A DNA stretch of 64,000 bases, from NCBI GenBank assembly GCA_011799875.1, contig CM022297.1, forward strand, positions 368,137,105-368,201,104, read 5' to 3'. This document shows positions 22,745 through 34,002 of the stretch, piece by piece. The number at the start of each line of letters is the position of its first letter. The first letter of the stretch is position 1. This DNA comes from Thinopyrum elongatum. Its lineage: Eukaryota; Streptophyta; Magnoliopsida; Poales; Poaceae. The notes under the pieces were generated by a model. The model was given only the letters and a program-made list of their open reading frames with translations, was not told the origin of the DNA and did no database searches. The position numbers were made by a program, and so were the translations under genes.

Positions 22745-24940
22745 GGTGAATCTGATTAACTCTGAGGCATCGCCCGAAGAAGTTTCCAATTCAGAGGTGG
22801 CTGGAGTATCATCAACGTCATCAGCAGTAGCAGAATCTTCAATGCTGGCGTGGTGCTGAGAAGACGAAGGCATATCGGGATTAGCCTGTTGATTCTTGCG
22901 AGACAGAATATTTTCTTCAGCAGGTTTCTCAGTGGGCGAGGTTGCTTCTGATTTGTTGAGAAATTTGCGCAGCTGAATTCAAAGTAAATTCGTAGTTGGT
23001 TCACGAGCTGGCAAGGGCAGAGTAATGCGGTCTTGATAATATTTAGCAGTAAACCCTTGATCGATATACTTGTAGAGTTCTTGGAGATGAGAATGGCTCA
23101 GTTGCTTCTTGGAGAAAAATTTCCGAAGCAATTTCCATAAACGCTTCTTGTTTTCTGCTGTGATCATGTGCACAACTTTTGTTCGGTTGTGAATAGCATT
23201 AAGTTCGGCAGCCAGATGCTCTTTCTCTCAAACAACTCTTTTTTCTTTCTGTGGATCACACACTGAGCGTATTTGGTATTTGGATATTATACGTATCAAT
23301 GACCTGGTCAACCCTCTTAATTAATCATTAGACAAAACTAATAAACAGGAAAGGGTTGATACGCCAGCTTGGGAAAGCCTTAAGTTATATCTTAATCTGT
23401 CTTGCAAGGTAGATTGGATCATGTCCGCGATAGAAGTTGCGGAGGAATGAAACGACGATTTTGGTATAGGAAGAGAAAGGGATTGTGCTTTCGACCGTGG
23501 CGAGATAGGATAGACAGCCATATGCTTCAGCATAAGCTATTGAGTGCGCATGCTCACTTCAAGATGTGAAGGAGGTTGAGTGTTCAGAAGACTGTCACGC
23601 TGAGGAAGCTTTGGTCCATTGAAGGTGTTATGATAGTCAGAAGGATTGGACACTGGTGCTTTTCCCGAAGAGAAATCTCCCATTACTTTCAGCGTATCAT
23701 GCACAAGAGGAATGAAGCTTTTGTGACTGACTTTGGCAAGATATTCAGTCTTCATTGCATAGTCAACCACTTTCTGAATCTAGGGTGCATATACCTTGAT
23801 AGCTTTTGGGCACTGAGCTGAATCCATCAGTATGCGCAGGAACATGTCTTTAACATCAAATATAAAACCTTGTGAGATGACATGGATGGCAGGAACATCA
23901 GATATCACATTATCTGTATTCATTCCAGCCAGCGGACAGAGGGTGTAAGTGACAATATGATATAGGGTCTGATTATCGAATGTCAAGTGCTCAGGCAGGG
24001 GAGGACCATTGTGGTCACGAATTTTATCTTCATCCATTGTGCATCGGAAATCTTCATCGGATACAGCATCAATGTTATGAACCCGAATTTCAGTCTTGCC
24101 ATGTTCAAATCTAGGAAAATGAAAATGAGATACAAAGTCCATGGCAGAATATTTGATCCCTTTTCCTTCGGTCATCCATTCCATGATCCACTTGGTGCTG
24201 TCAGATTCATCACTGGAGATATATAGAGTAGCATAAAATTGAAGGATAATCTCCTTGTTCCATGGATGCTGATATGCAAAGACATGCGTGAGACCATAGT
24301 CTTCGATGTCTTGCAGGACTTGAGTAAAGCAGCCAAGGTTCTTCATCGCAACAATATCTAGAAACTCATGAGGGAATACCTTCAGGCTGTCATAAAGAAT
24401 CCGCGAATAATATACTGCATGTTCCTGAGTCCAGAACCGAGGAGATTCAGAAGTACGAGGCTTGCTGTATGGACTCTCTTGAAAGAAATTCGGATGAGTG
24501 TTTCGATTGAAAAGAGGCCCTTTGACGCCAACACCGGTGGAAAACAACGGCAGTCGCTCACGAGGATAAGGGTAGTTTAGTTCATCTTCAACAGAAATCA
24601 CTTCATCTCCATAGATAACTAAGTCAAAGTGATGAGCTGACGCTGATATAGGTGCAGAAGGATCAACATCTGAAGATCTTCGTGCATTGTTGAGTGAAAT
24701 TCTCAGAGGAGAAGGATTAGTCTTTTGTGCAGGTGCAGACTCATGCACCGTAGCTGTGTCAGCCGCTGGGGACTTGTGAGGATATGCCTTAGGAGTTGCT
24801 TGAGGAGCAGAGGGAGGAACCGAATCATTTGGTTCAACACGAGTTGTAGAGGCCTGGCGTTGAGACAGAGGAATTTCGCCTTCTTCTGACACTTGGTGCT
24901 GAGAAGGATTTTCTTCATGAGTTGGGGAGGCCATAGGCAC
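22745..24940 (-). pseudogene. Accessory ORF of Copia E (Athila ORF1 / plant transposon protein-like)
   Basis: The main open piece is 23780-24940 (386 residues). It starts MPMASPTHEENPSQHQ with a Ser/Pro-rich first 110 residues, then a conserved-looking region (FDLVIYGDEVISVEDEL, VYYSRILYDSLKVFPHEF, FPRFEHGKTEIRVHNI). Past the stop near 23780 the same protein continues as VDYAMKTEYLAKVSHKSF and further pieces to about 22745, ending in Ser/Asp/Glu-rich sequence. Total original length is near 700 residues. E2 carries a second copy. No polymerase, protease or integrase motif is visible. Similarity to proteins labelled putative plant transposon protein is by recognition; function unknown. Confidence 0.6.
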
Positions 24941-25063
24941 TGGTTCAGTTGGCCTTGGCGAATGAGATGCATATGCAACTGGATCAACGGTGGACGAAGG
25001 AATTGCTCATTTCAGAGACTTTTCTCTCTGTGCATCAGCTTCTAGAGGAGGAGGAGCAACATT

Positions 25064-25663
25064 CTACTTTGCTGTCTTTTTGTTCTTCTTTTGCTTGGAT
25101 GGATCTATGTGGCCTTTGACAAGATCATTATAGCCAGTTGCTTGGGCTTGACGATCAAGGCAAATCTTGCGAACGATTTGATCCAGGTCTGAGTGAAATC
25201 CCAGTCGTCTGTGCCAAAGGACTTTCAGCTCCTTATTAACATCCTCATAAGATTCTTCAAGTTGCTTGATGACAAACTTGGATTTCGTATTTTTCATACT
25301 TATGTCAAGCTCCTTGAGTTGGCCAATGAGCTCATTGATCTCAATTGAATCATTTCTCAAATCTTGAAGAAGATCAGACGCTTGAGTAATTACTTCAGAG
25401 GGAATTGGCAAAGATGCCACTTCTCCATCAAACAGGTTTTCCACAAATCTGTCCAGTTGCTCCATAATGAATACATGACCGAAATAGTGCGGTGCATGAT
25501 CATCTTGAGACGGTGCAACAGCTTGTGCCGAGGGAGCAGGATAGGATTTCCTTCCATAAGCATAATTATTGTTTGATGAGGTACGAGCATAATTGAAGGA
25601 ATAAGCACTAAAATTTCTTCCAGAGACATGAGCAAAATGATTGAATGAGGTATGCATGTACAC
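25064..25663 (-). pseudogene. Copia E linker ORF between gag tail and accessory ORF
   Basis: A 199-residue frame, MYMHTSFNHFAHVSGR at the start, Asn/Tyr/Ser-rich first 50 residues, then a helical region (ITQASDLLQDLRND, IGQLKELDISMKNTKS, LEESYEDVNKELKVLWHRR) that looks like coiled coil, and a Lys-rich end. It may be the start of the same accessory protein as 22745-24940 with the frame broken near 25060. I do not recognise a domain. Confidence 0.5.
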
Positions 25664-25669
25664 ATTCTG

Positions 25670-26802
25670 TCAAACTTTTTCTGCCTGCATGGTTAGTTGT
25701 GTAGTAATAGTCAAGGCATCTACATTTTTCTTAGGCACCCAAATAGCTTTCCTTGGGGAGCCATTTTTGCTGTTTGGTCCAACATAGCGCGCATAAGTTT
25801 CACCACGTTGATTCTTAAACAACTTATAGTTGTCCAAAGAATCATTATCAGGATATTCAGGGATAGAAGAGTCATATCCTGAAAGTAATGCTAGATCGAG
25901 CGTTTTGCTCTTTGTAGGAACCCACACTGTTTGAGGATATTGATGTGGTTCCCAGTAAGAACCATCTTCATTCAGTTTCCTTTCAAAACCAATACCTTCT
26001 TTTCTGGGATTTTTGTGAAGGATAGATTTCTTCAAAACATCATAGAGGGTTTGATGCCCTTTGAGAGATTTGAACATTCCTGTCTGAAGAAGATCCTTTA
26101 ACCTGGCATTCTCATCAGAAAAAGAACCATTTTCCTCGACCGAGGGATTAGCATTCACAGAAGATTCAACATTTGATTCAGCATTGGTTCGTTCAAGGCA
26201 TTTTAAACATGGTGGCTCAAACACCTCAGGTTTCTCTTTAAGTTGTTGGGTGAGAAGAGAATTTTCTCTCATCAGGTCCTCATGAGACTCTCTCAGTGAC
26301 TCGAGTTCCTGTTTCCTTTTCAGGTAGTCATAGGTCAATTTTTCGTGGTCTGCTGAGAGAAAATCATGACGAGTTGAGAGTTCATCCATTCGTGACTTGA
26401 GAGTGGAATACTCTTCGGTCAATGACTGGTTTTCTCCATCTCCTCAACCAACAACCCTTCAGATTTCCTGAGGGTTTTCTCAATTTTCTGGAGAGAATTT
26501 TGTTGGATATTAGCAATTTTGATCAACTTTGCATGGTCATCCTCATCAGAAGAGTATTGATCACTGGAGTGAACCTTGTGATGTTTGGAGGATACCTTTT
26601 CTTTCGAAGCCTTTGCCATGAAGCAGTAGGCAGGAGTTTCATCATCGCTTGACAGATTTCTGAAGAAGTTTGTCGATGGAGAGAGGGCACATGCTATGCC
26701 CGCCATATCGGAGTCGGAATCCTCACCGGATTCTTCTTGCTCTTCTTCGGTACCTGATGATTCTTCTTCATCAGAATCCATTTCCTTGCCGATGTATGCC
26801 AT
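25670..26802 (-). pseudogene. Copia E gag, C-terminal coiled-coil part
   Basis: Two overlapping frames (26419-26802 and 25670-26422). The first is acidic (DSDEEESSGTEEEQEESGED) followed by MAGIACALSPSTNFF and KIANIQQNSLQKIEKTL. The second reads as coiled coil (YSTLKSRMDELSTRHDFL, YLKRKQELESLRESHEDL), then a CLKCLER pair and repeated WVPK motifs (TVWVPTKSK, KAIWVPKKN) typical of grass Copia gag-like proteins. The overlap suggests one frameshift. Confidence 0.65.
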
Positions 26803-27004
26803 GGCCTTGCAAGAGGTATTCTTGTGGTTGGAGGAGGACTTGGAAGGATTTCTTGACGAAGATCTTTACGAAGATTTTGACGTGGAGTTGTCCTTCTTCT
26901 TGAAGAATTTCTTCGTTTTCTTCTTATCATCGGAGTCGTAGTTCTTGCTCTTGCTTTTGCTTCGATGGTTGCCTGAATCATATCTCCCACTAGCATGGAT
27001 CTCA

Positions 27005-27828
27005 GCTTCCCAGAGAGGGCAGTCCGAAATGAAGTGTCCAGGCTTTTTGCACTTGACGCAAGTGTATTCTCCAGCTGGTTTTGATGAAGATTTTGAACCC
27101 CCAGAGTTTCTTGAACTTCTCTTTTGGAAACGGCTCTTCTTGTGAAAGCGTTGGAATCATTTCGTGATCAGTGCGAGATCTTTGCTGAGTCTTTCTGGAT
27201 CATCAGAATCATCTTCAGCATTTCCATCGGAAGAGGAATCAGCCACTGCCTTGAGAGCATGATTTTTGCATAAGCTTGAACCATACAGATCTCTTTTCTC
27301 TTCTTCCTGTTCTTCGTGAGTGTTCGGTCTCTCCATGATATTAGCAGAGTCAAGGTGCTTGAACTCAGGTCATTCACGTATCATCAGAACAAGTGTATCG
27401 AAGGAACTGTCAAGAGATTGAAGTAGTTTCTTCACGACTTCATGGTCAGTGATGTCTTTGGCGCCGAGACCTTGAAGTTCATTCGCGATATCACTCATGC
27501 GGTCAAAGGTTTGTTGGCAGCTTTCATTTCCAATGCGCTTGAAGCGATTGAACTTGGCTCGAAGTGTATCAATTCTGGCTTCTTTTTGAGTTGAAACTCC
27601 TTCATTGATCTTTTCGAGGACGTCCCACAATTCCTCTGCAGTTTGACATTTGCGGTAGCGAAGAAATTGTGCTCGATTGAGATGGCCACCAATTTCATCT
27701 TTGGCCTGAGCATCTAGTTGAATGAGCTTCTTTTCTTCGTCGGAAGGGGCTTGAGGTACAACGACGTTGATGCCAAATTGCACCACGTTCCACATATCAT
27801 CATCTATTGCTCGGAGATGGATCTTCAT
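27005..27828 (-). pseudogene. Copia E gag, N-terminal UBN2-type domain and zinc knuckle
   Basis: The open piece 27370-27828 (152 residues) shows the UBN2-like pattern: IHLRAIDDDMWNVVQFG, EELWDVLEKINEGVST, LRAKFNRFKRIGNESC, DHEVVKKLLQSLDSSFDT. After a break near 27370 a CCHC knuckle follows at 27019-27060 (CVKCKKPGHFISDC), so the gag reading frame once ran on. The start ATG at 27828 is 130 bases from the primer site. Expected role: capsid of the virus-like particle. Confidence 0.8.
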
Positions 27829-27957
27829 CTTCTCCTTCTAGAAGGGATAGTTTGTCCCATCGAATATGGGAATCTTGAGATGTGACTTGTAGTTCACTGA
27901 AGATATACTTAACTCCAAAGTCGTTAGACTAAAAAGAGCAGAGTCAAGGAGTACCTT

Positions 27958-27969
27958 GCTCTGATACCA
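27958..27969 (-). other. Primer binding site of Copia E (tRNA-Met type)
   Basis: The minus strand reads TGGTATCAGAGC two bases inside the 5' LTR end, which fixes the element's orientation. Confidence 0.9.
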
Positions 27970-27971
27970 AT

Positions 27972-29272
27972 TGTAGGAACGAAGTATGTCTACCAAAGAG
28001 GGGGAGGGTGAATGGGAGTTTTAAATTTTCTTCGGAAAACATAAATCTCTCAAAACCCAGCAGCAGAATAAGTGAAAAACATACTACAGTGAACTAAAAC
28101 AAAGTAATGAAGGAACACTAAAACATGCATCAAAGTAAATCATACGAATATAAACGCATCGAAGGTAAACATGAGTGACAGAGATAACTGATGATGCTCG
28201 ATGGCGACAAGGTATTTGTTTGACCAGTTCGTCCTTCTGCACAAGGACTACGTCTGGTTGGAGGGGCTGTGACTTAGCACGGAAGATAAACTCTCTTCAC
28301 CCTATTCTCCTCGACAATCGATTCATCAATCGATGCCGATCACTCGTGGTAGATATTTGAAGGCAATCTCCGAACCTTTACAGACTTCTTCTTCGAGAAT
28401 CACAATCACTCTTGGTCTCTGAAGAAATTGACACCTAACCGTCTAGAGAGTTTGCAGCTCTCAAGAGTAATAGGCGGAGCGTACTAAACTTAGATTCCAG
28501 TGATGCTGAACCACTATCTAATTCTTCGACTCTAGGGTTTTTCTCTCAGTTGATTTTAAACTCAAATCGCTCAGAGAGTGGGTTGCTCAACAATCTTCTC
28601 AGAATCAAATGGAGCAGCCACCAGACAAAGCCGTCGCGGGGTGGCTATTTATAGCCGCAGCCTTCCCGGATGGGAAATGACCATTTTGGACACAGGGTCC
28701 AGCCAATGGCCAACCGACACATTCACAACAGTCGGATTTTGGAGCAACGGTAACATTACTTGAGGAACAAGTAATGCTAACTCCTCGGTCTGAGACAAAT
28801 CTCTCGCAGCGAAGAAGACCACAGTCTCTTGCGGACAAGTATTTACTCGGAGCACAAAGAGATTTCTCTCACAACTTCCATAGGATTTGGGTTTAGCATC
28901 AAAGAATCAAAGCTTCGAACGCTACACCGCTCTTAATAGTACGGTGGTCCTATGACTCAATAAAGAAGAAGATCAACGAAACAAATGCTAAGTCTTCATC
29001 TTGTCTTCATTCTTCCTCGAACGCAGTCATATTCTTCGAATAGACACCGAACCAATTGCTTGAACGTCAGCAATTTTTAGGGGTCACTCTTGTTAGCTTT
29101 ATCTTCGGTGATAACCTTCGCTGCCACGCAGGGAGATTATCTTCGTCGTTTGCATCAAACTCCTCGATACTTCAGGGACCTGTTACTCTGTGTGCACTAG
29201 AAAACACATAAGTCCCATACTGTTTCTGTCAACAAACTTCAAAACATAAGGGGGCCTGTCATTGCACCTACA
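27972..29272 (-). repeat. 5' LTR of Copia E
   Basis: 1301 bp, the longer of the two copies. It contains GGCTATTTATAGCCGC near 28641-28656, a palindrome enclosing a TATTTATA core that could act as TATA box. The same site is at about 21570 and 60302 in the other LTRs. Confidence 0.9.
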
Positions 29273-29277
29273 AGGAT

Positions 29278-29507
29278 TCCCCCCTAGGAGGCCCTTGCAC
29301 ATGTTACATCAGAATAACTTTCATAATTTGGGTCATAACTATGGAGTAGAGAACACCCCTCGTACACATATACCCTCCAATTGGGATATATCCCATCCAA
29401 GTGAAAGCAATGCAGGGAAAAGCTCTTGGTGGACTGAAAATAAGCATCTTTTGGAGGAAATTCATAAGAATACGAGTGCACTCCAACGTGTGCTCCAAGA
29501 ACTGTAG
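29278..29507 (+). pseudogene. Gypsy B ORF3, 3' part
   Basis: After the E insertion the frame reads PRRPLHMLHQNNFHNLGHN and later SSWWTENKHLLEEIHKNTS, ending with TAG near 29505. It is the continuation of 20702-20936. The product would be short (about 160 residues), hydrophilic, with a helical end. Function unknown. Confidence 0.5.
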
Positions 29508-31146
29508 AATCTGAAGGGTATCTTATTGGAACTGACAGATGCATCATCAACTCCATCATCATTACCACCTCCTAAGAAGGAGACCTGAGTATATGGGTAT
29601 GGGCACTCCCCTTGGCTAGTACCAAGCTTGGGGGAGGTGCCCCGGTATCGTATCACCATCACATCTTTACCTTTATCATTTTTCTTAGTTCGATCCTTTT
29701 TGGTTTTATCATTACCTAGTAGAATAAAAGTTTTTAGTATGATCTAGCTTTGAGTTTTGCGTTGTGCTTCCCTCTATGTAATCGAGTCCGAGAGTTATAT
29801 AATAAGATTAGTTTTGAGTTGAGGGCTTTGCTTTCTTGCTATGATCTTGAGAAAAAAGAAAACAAAGAATAAAAGAAATAAAAAGATTATATAATGATCT
29901 TATGGGAAGTGATGACTTCACATATAAGAAGTATGTCACATGAAACTTGTTGGGAAGTTGACAAACATAGTTTTGGTCATTGTTGCAATTAATAGGAAGT
30001 AATAAATAAAGAGAGTTCTCACATAGAAAAACATTATCTTGGACATCTTTTGTGATTGTGAGGACTCATTAAAATATTATATGCTAAAAGGTTGATATTG
30101 GACAAGGAAGACAACATGATAGGCTATGTTTCCTTATATCCGAATAGAAGTTATATTGTCATGGATCCTCCAACAAGTTGAGCTTGCTTCTCATCCTATG
30201 CCTTCAATATCTTTTGCACCAAGTAGAGATACTACTTGTGCATCCAAAATCCCTTAAACCAGTTTTGCCATGAGAGTCCACCATACCTACCTATGGATTG
30301 AATAAGATCCTTCAAGTAAGTTGTCATCGGTGCAAGCAATAAAAATTGCTCTTTAAATATGTATGATCTATTAGTGTGAGGAAAATAAGCTTTATACGAA
30401 CTTGCGATATGGAAGAAATAAAAGCGATGGACTGCATAATAAAGTTCTTTATCACAAGGGGCAATATAAAGTGATGTTCTTTTGCATTAAGATTTTGTGC
30501 ATCCAACCATAAAAGTGCATGACAACCTAAGCTTCCCTCTGCAAAGGGCCTATCTTTTATTTTATTTCCTACCCTTATACAAGAGTCATGGTGATCATCA
30601 CCTCTTCTTTTTATACCTTTTCTTTTTGGCAAGCACTATATGTTGGGGAAGATCCAGATATATATATCCACTCGGATGTAGATATTCATAAACTATTATT
30701 GTTGACGTTACCCTTGAGGTAAAAGGTTGGGAGGCGAAACTATAAGCCCCTGTCTTTCTCTGTGTCCGGTTGAAGCTTTGATCTCATAAGTATCGCGTGA
30801 GTGTTAGAAATTATGAAAGATTAGAAGATGGTTGATGTGAAACTTGCTATATGAAAGCTCTTACATTGACTCTTTCCGATGTTATGATAAATTGCAATTG
30901 TTTCAATGACCAAGATCATAGTTTGTTGGTTTTCAATAAAGTTCTTGATTCATACTCTACCTGGTGAACGAATTGTTACTTTAGCATAAGAAATTATATG
31001 AAAATATATGTTGCTGTTCTAAAGATGATCATGATGCCTTCATGTCCGTATTTTATTTTATCGACACTTCTATCGCTAAACATGTGGACATGATTATCGA
31101 TTTCAGTTTCCGCTTGAGGACAAGCGAGGTCTAAGCTTGGGGGAGT
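29508..31146 (+). other. Gypsy B 3' non-coding region and polypurine tract
   Basis: No gene seen. AAGCTTGGGGGAG occurs twice: near 29627 just after ORF3, and at about 31133-31145 directly before the 3' LTR, where it is the functional-position polypurine tract. Between them the sequence is AT-rich. Confidence 0.7.
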
Positions 31147-32668
31147 TGATACGTCCATTTTGCATCATGCTTTTATGTTGATATTTATTGCATTATGGGC
31201 TGTTATTACACATTATGGTACAATACGTATGCCTTTCTCTCTTATTTTACAAGGTTTACACAAAGAGGGAGAACGCCGACAGCTGGAATTCTGGACCGGA
31301 GAGGAGCAAATCTGAGAGACCTATTCTGCACAACTCCAAAAGTCCTGAAAATTTATGGAGAATTATTTTGGAATATATAAGAATTATTGGGCGAAGAAAA
31401 TACCAGAGGGGACCCACCAGGTGGCTACATGCCTAGGGGGCGCGCCCTACCCCCTAGGCGCGCCCCTAGGGCTTGTGGCCCCCCGGCAGATCTCCGGTGT
31501 CCATCTTCTGCTATATGGAGGGTTTTTACCTGGAAAAAATCAAGAGGAAGCTTTCGGGACGAAGCGCCGCCGTCTCGAGGCAAAACCTAGGCAGAACCAA
31601 TCTAGGGCTCCGGCGCAGCTGTTCTGCCGAGGAGACTTCCCTCCGGGAGGGGGAAATCGAAGCCATCGTCATCACCAATGCTCCTCTCATCGAGAGGGGG
31701 TCAATCTCCATCAACATCTTCATCGGCACCATCTCCTCTCCAAACCCTAGTTCATCTCTTATATCCGATCTTTGTCCCAAAACCTCAGATTGGTACCTGT
31801 GGGTTGCTAGTAGTGTTGATTACTCCTTGTAGTTGATGCTAGTTGGTTTATTTGGTGGAAGATCATATGTTCAGATCCTTAATGATATTCAATACCCCTC
31901 TGATCTTGAACATGAAAATGCTTTGTGAGTAGTTACATTTGTTCCTGAGGACCTGGGAGAAGTCTTGTTATAAGTAATCATGTGAATTTGGTATTCGTTC
32001 GATATTTTGATGAGATGTATGTTGTCTTTCCTCTAGTGGTGTTATGTGAACGTCGACTACATGAAACTTCACCATGATTTGGGCCTACGGGAAGGCATTG
32101 GGAAGTAATAAGTAGATGATGGGTTGCTAGAGTGACAGAAGCTTAAACCCTAGTTTATGCGTTGCTTCGTAAGGGGCTAATTTGGATCCACATGTTTCAT
32201 GCTATGGTTAGATTTATCTTAATTCATCTTTCGTAGTTGCGGATGCTTGCAAGAGGGGTTAATCATAAGTGGGAGGCTTGTCCAAGTAAGGACAGCACCC
32301 AAGCACCGGTCCACCCACATATCAAATTATCAAAGTAACGAACGCGAATCACATGAGCATGATGAAAACTAACTTGACAATAATTCCCATGAGTCCTCGG
32401 GAGCGCTTTGCTTTTATATAAGAGTTCATCCAGGCTTATCCTTTGCTACAAAAAGGATTGGGCCACCTTGATGCACCTTTGTTACACTTGTTACTTGTTA
32501 CCCGTTACAAATTATCTTATCACCAAACTATTTATTGCCGATAATTTCAGTGCTTGCAGAGAATACCTTGCTGAAAACCGCTTGCCATTTCCTTCTGCTC
32601 CTCGTTGGGTTCGACACTCCTACTTATCAAAAGGACTACGATGGATCCCCTATACTTGTGGGTCATCA
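31147..32668 (+). repeat. 3' LTR of Gypsy B
   Basis: 1522 bp, paired with 14054-15578. Its hairpin (31421-31480) has arms with GGGGGCGCGCCC and AGGCGCGCCCC, a cleaner stem core than the 5' copy. Confidence 0.92.
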
Positions 32669-32673
32669 AGCAC

Positions 32674-34002
32674 CCGCGAGATAATTACGAGGCACGGTCG
32701 GGCAGGCAGGCCGCCCCTGAGTGGGCTGGGCTAGCCCTTGCCGTATTTCCTCGAGATGGGGCGATGGGGTCACATGATCGCGAGTCTGTGCTCGTCTCCT
32801 CGAGCTCCCAATACACTAAGGATTTGGGTATTTGATCTGAGTTGGCCACTGGCTTATAAGCACTAACCACCACGCGGGAACATATATGGGCACTCAGCGT
32901 CGTAGTATCAGCCGAAGCTCTGTCAGACGTCCAGTTCAGCATCGCGGCATGGCCTGGTCAGCGCCCCAGAGGAGGTGGCCTGGATCGCCCTGTACGCAAT
33001 GACCCGGAGTGCAACGGGCGATGGGCCCAAGACCCCGGAGTGCTTAGGATGTAGACTGGCGGGGACCTCTCTGCTGAGCCTAGGTAGGACTATGACGTGT
33101 TGATCTTTCGAGGCCGGGCATGACCCAGGAAAGTGTGTCCGGCCAGAGTAATCAACGTGTTGGGTAATGAGGTGCACCCCTGCAGGGAAGTTTATCTATT
33201 CGAATAGCCGTGTCCTCAGTAACAGACGCTCGGAGTTGTATCCCGATCTATTACAACTAGAAATGGATACTTGATACATGAGATGGATATGTTGGCTCCG
33301 GGATTGCTTTCTCGCAGGGAATCAAGGAAGGATCTCTGGGCGTTAATACTACAACATTCTTGTTAATTATAAATTGCTATTATGTACTCTTCTGAATGCT
33401 GCAAGATGCTTGAAGATGCTAGTCTTTGATAGGCTAGGCCTTCCCCTCTATTCTGGCATTCTACAGATCAGTCCACAGATACATCCCTTCCTTTGAGACC
33501 AATGCATACTTAGTATAGGTCTGATACTTGCGAGTACTTTGGATGAGTACTCACGATTGCTTTGCTACCCCTTTTCCCCCTTCTTCTTCTTTCTTTCCTG
33601 TTGTTGTGACCAGATGGTGGATCCCAGGAGGCAGATGCCACCGCCGACATCTACTACTGCCCCGACGGACCCTACTACTACGTGGAGACCGCCGACGACC
33701 AGGAGTAGTTAGGAGGTCCCAGCGAGGAGGCCTTGCCTTTTCGATCGTTGTTGCTTTTGTTCTTGCCTTCTTAAGGCATCCTTGTTTAACTTATGTCTGT
33801 CCTCAGATATTGTTGCTTCCGCTAACTCTTGTGTTTTGAACTTCTGTATTCGAGCCCTCGAGGCCCCTGGCTTGTAATATAAAGCTTGTATTATTTTAAT
33901 TTGTGTCTAGAGTTGTGTTGTGATATCTTCCCGTGAGTCCCTGATCTTAGTCGTACACATTTGCGTGTATGATTAGTGTACAATTGAATCGGGGGCGTCA
34001 CA
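32674..34002 (+). repeat. Solo large LTR, right part
   Basis: Continues the LTR broken at 14053 and ends GGGGGCGTCACA. It matches the reverse complement of 3494-4655 in element A and, at its end, 35260-35611 in K. No gene seen. Confidence 0.85.

Larger units (their letters stand above)
20937..29272 (-). mobile_element. Copia element E, non-autonomous (gag plus accessory ORF, no polymerase)
   Basis: Read on the minus strand: 5' LTR 27972-29272, tRNA-Met primer site, UBN2-like gag with CCHC knuckle, a coiled-coil gag tail, an accessory ORF, a purine tract, and the 3' LTR 20937-22198. Flanking five-mers are AGGAC and AGGAT. No protease, integrase, reverse transcriptase or RNase H motif is visible in the 5.8 kb interior. 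It is inserted in ORF3 of Gypsy B. A second copy is E2 at 59636. Confidence 0.88.
14054..32668 (+). mobile_element. Gypsy element B (Athila-like clade), complete but broken, carrying nested Copia E
   Basis: Plus-strand Ty3/Gypsy element with LTRs of 1525 and 1522 bp, a tRNA-Asp-like primer site, gag, protease, reverse transcriptase, RNase H, integrase, an LTR-like internal cassette, a third ORF and a purine tract. A perfect AGCAC duplication flanks it. Copia E is inserted at 20937-29272. Without E the element is about 10.3 kb. The LTRs differ by about 17 changes in their first roughly 285 bases by hand count, so this is not a recent insertion. WHAM/Sabrina-like by recognition. Confidence 0.9.
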
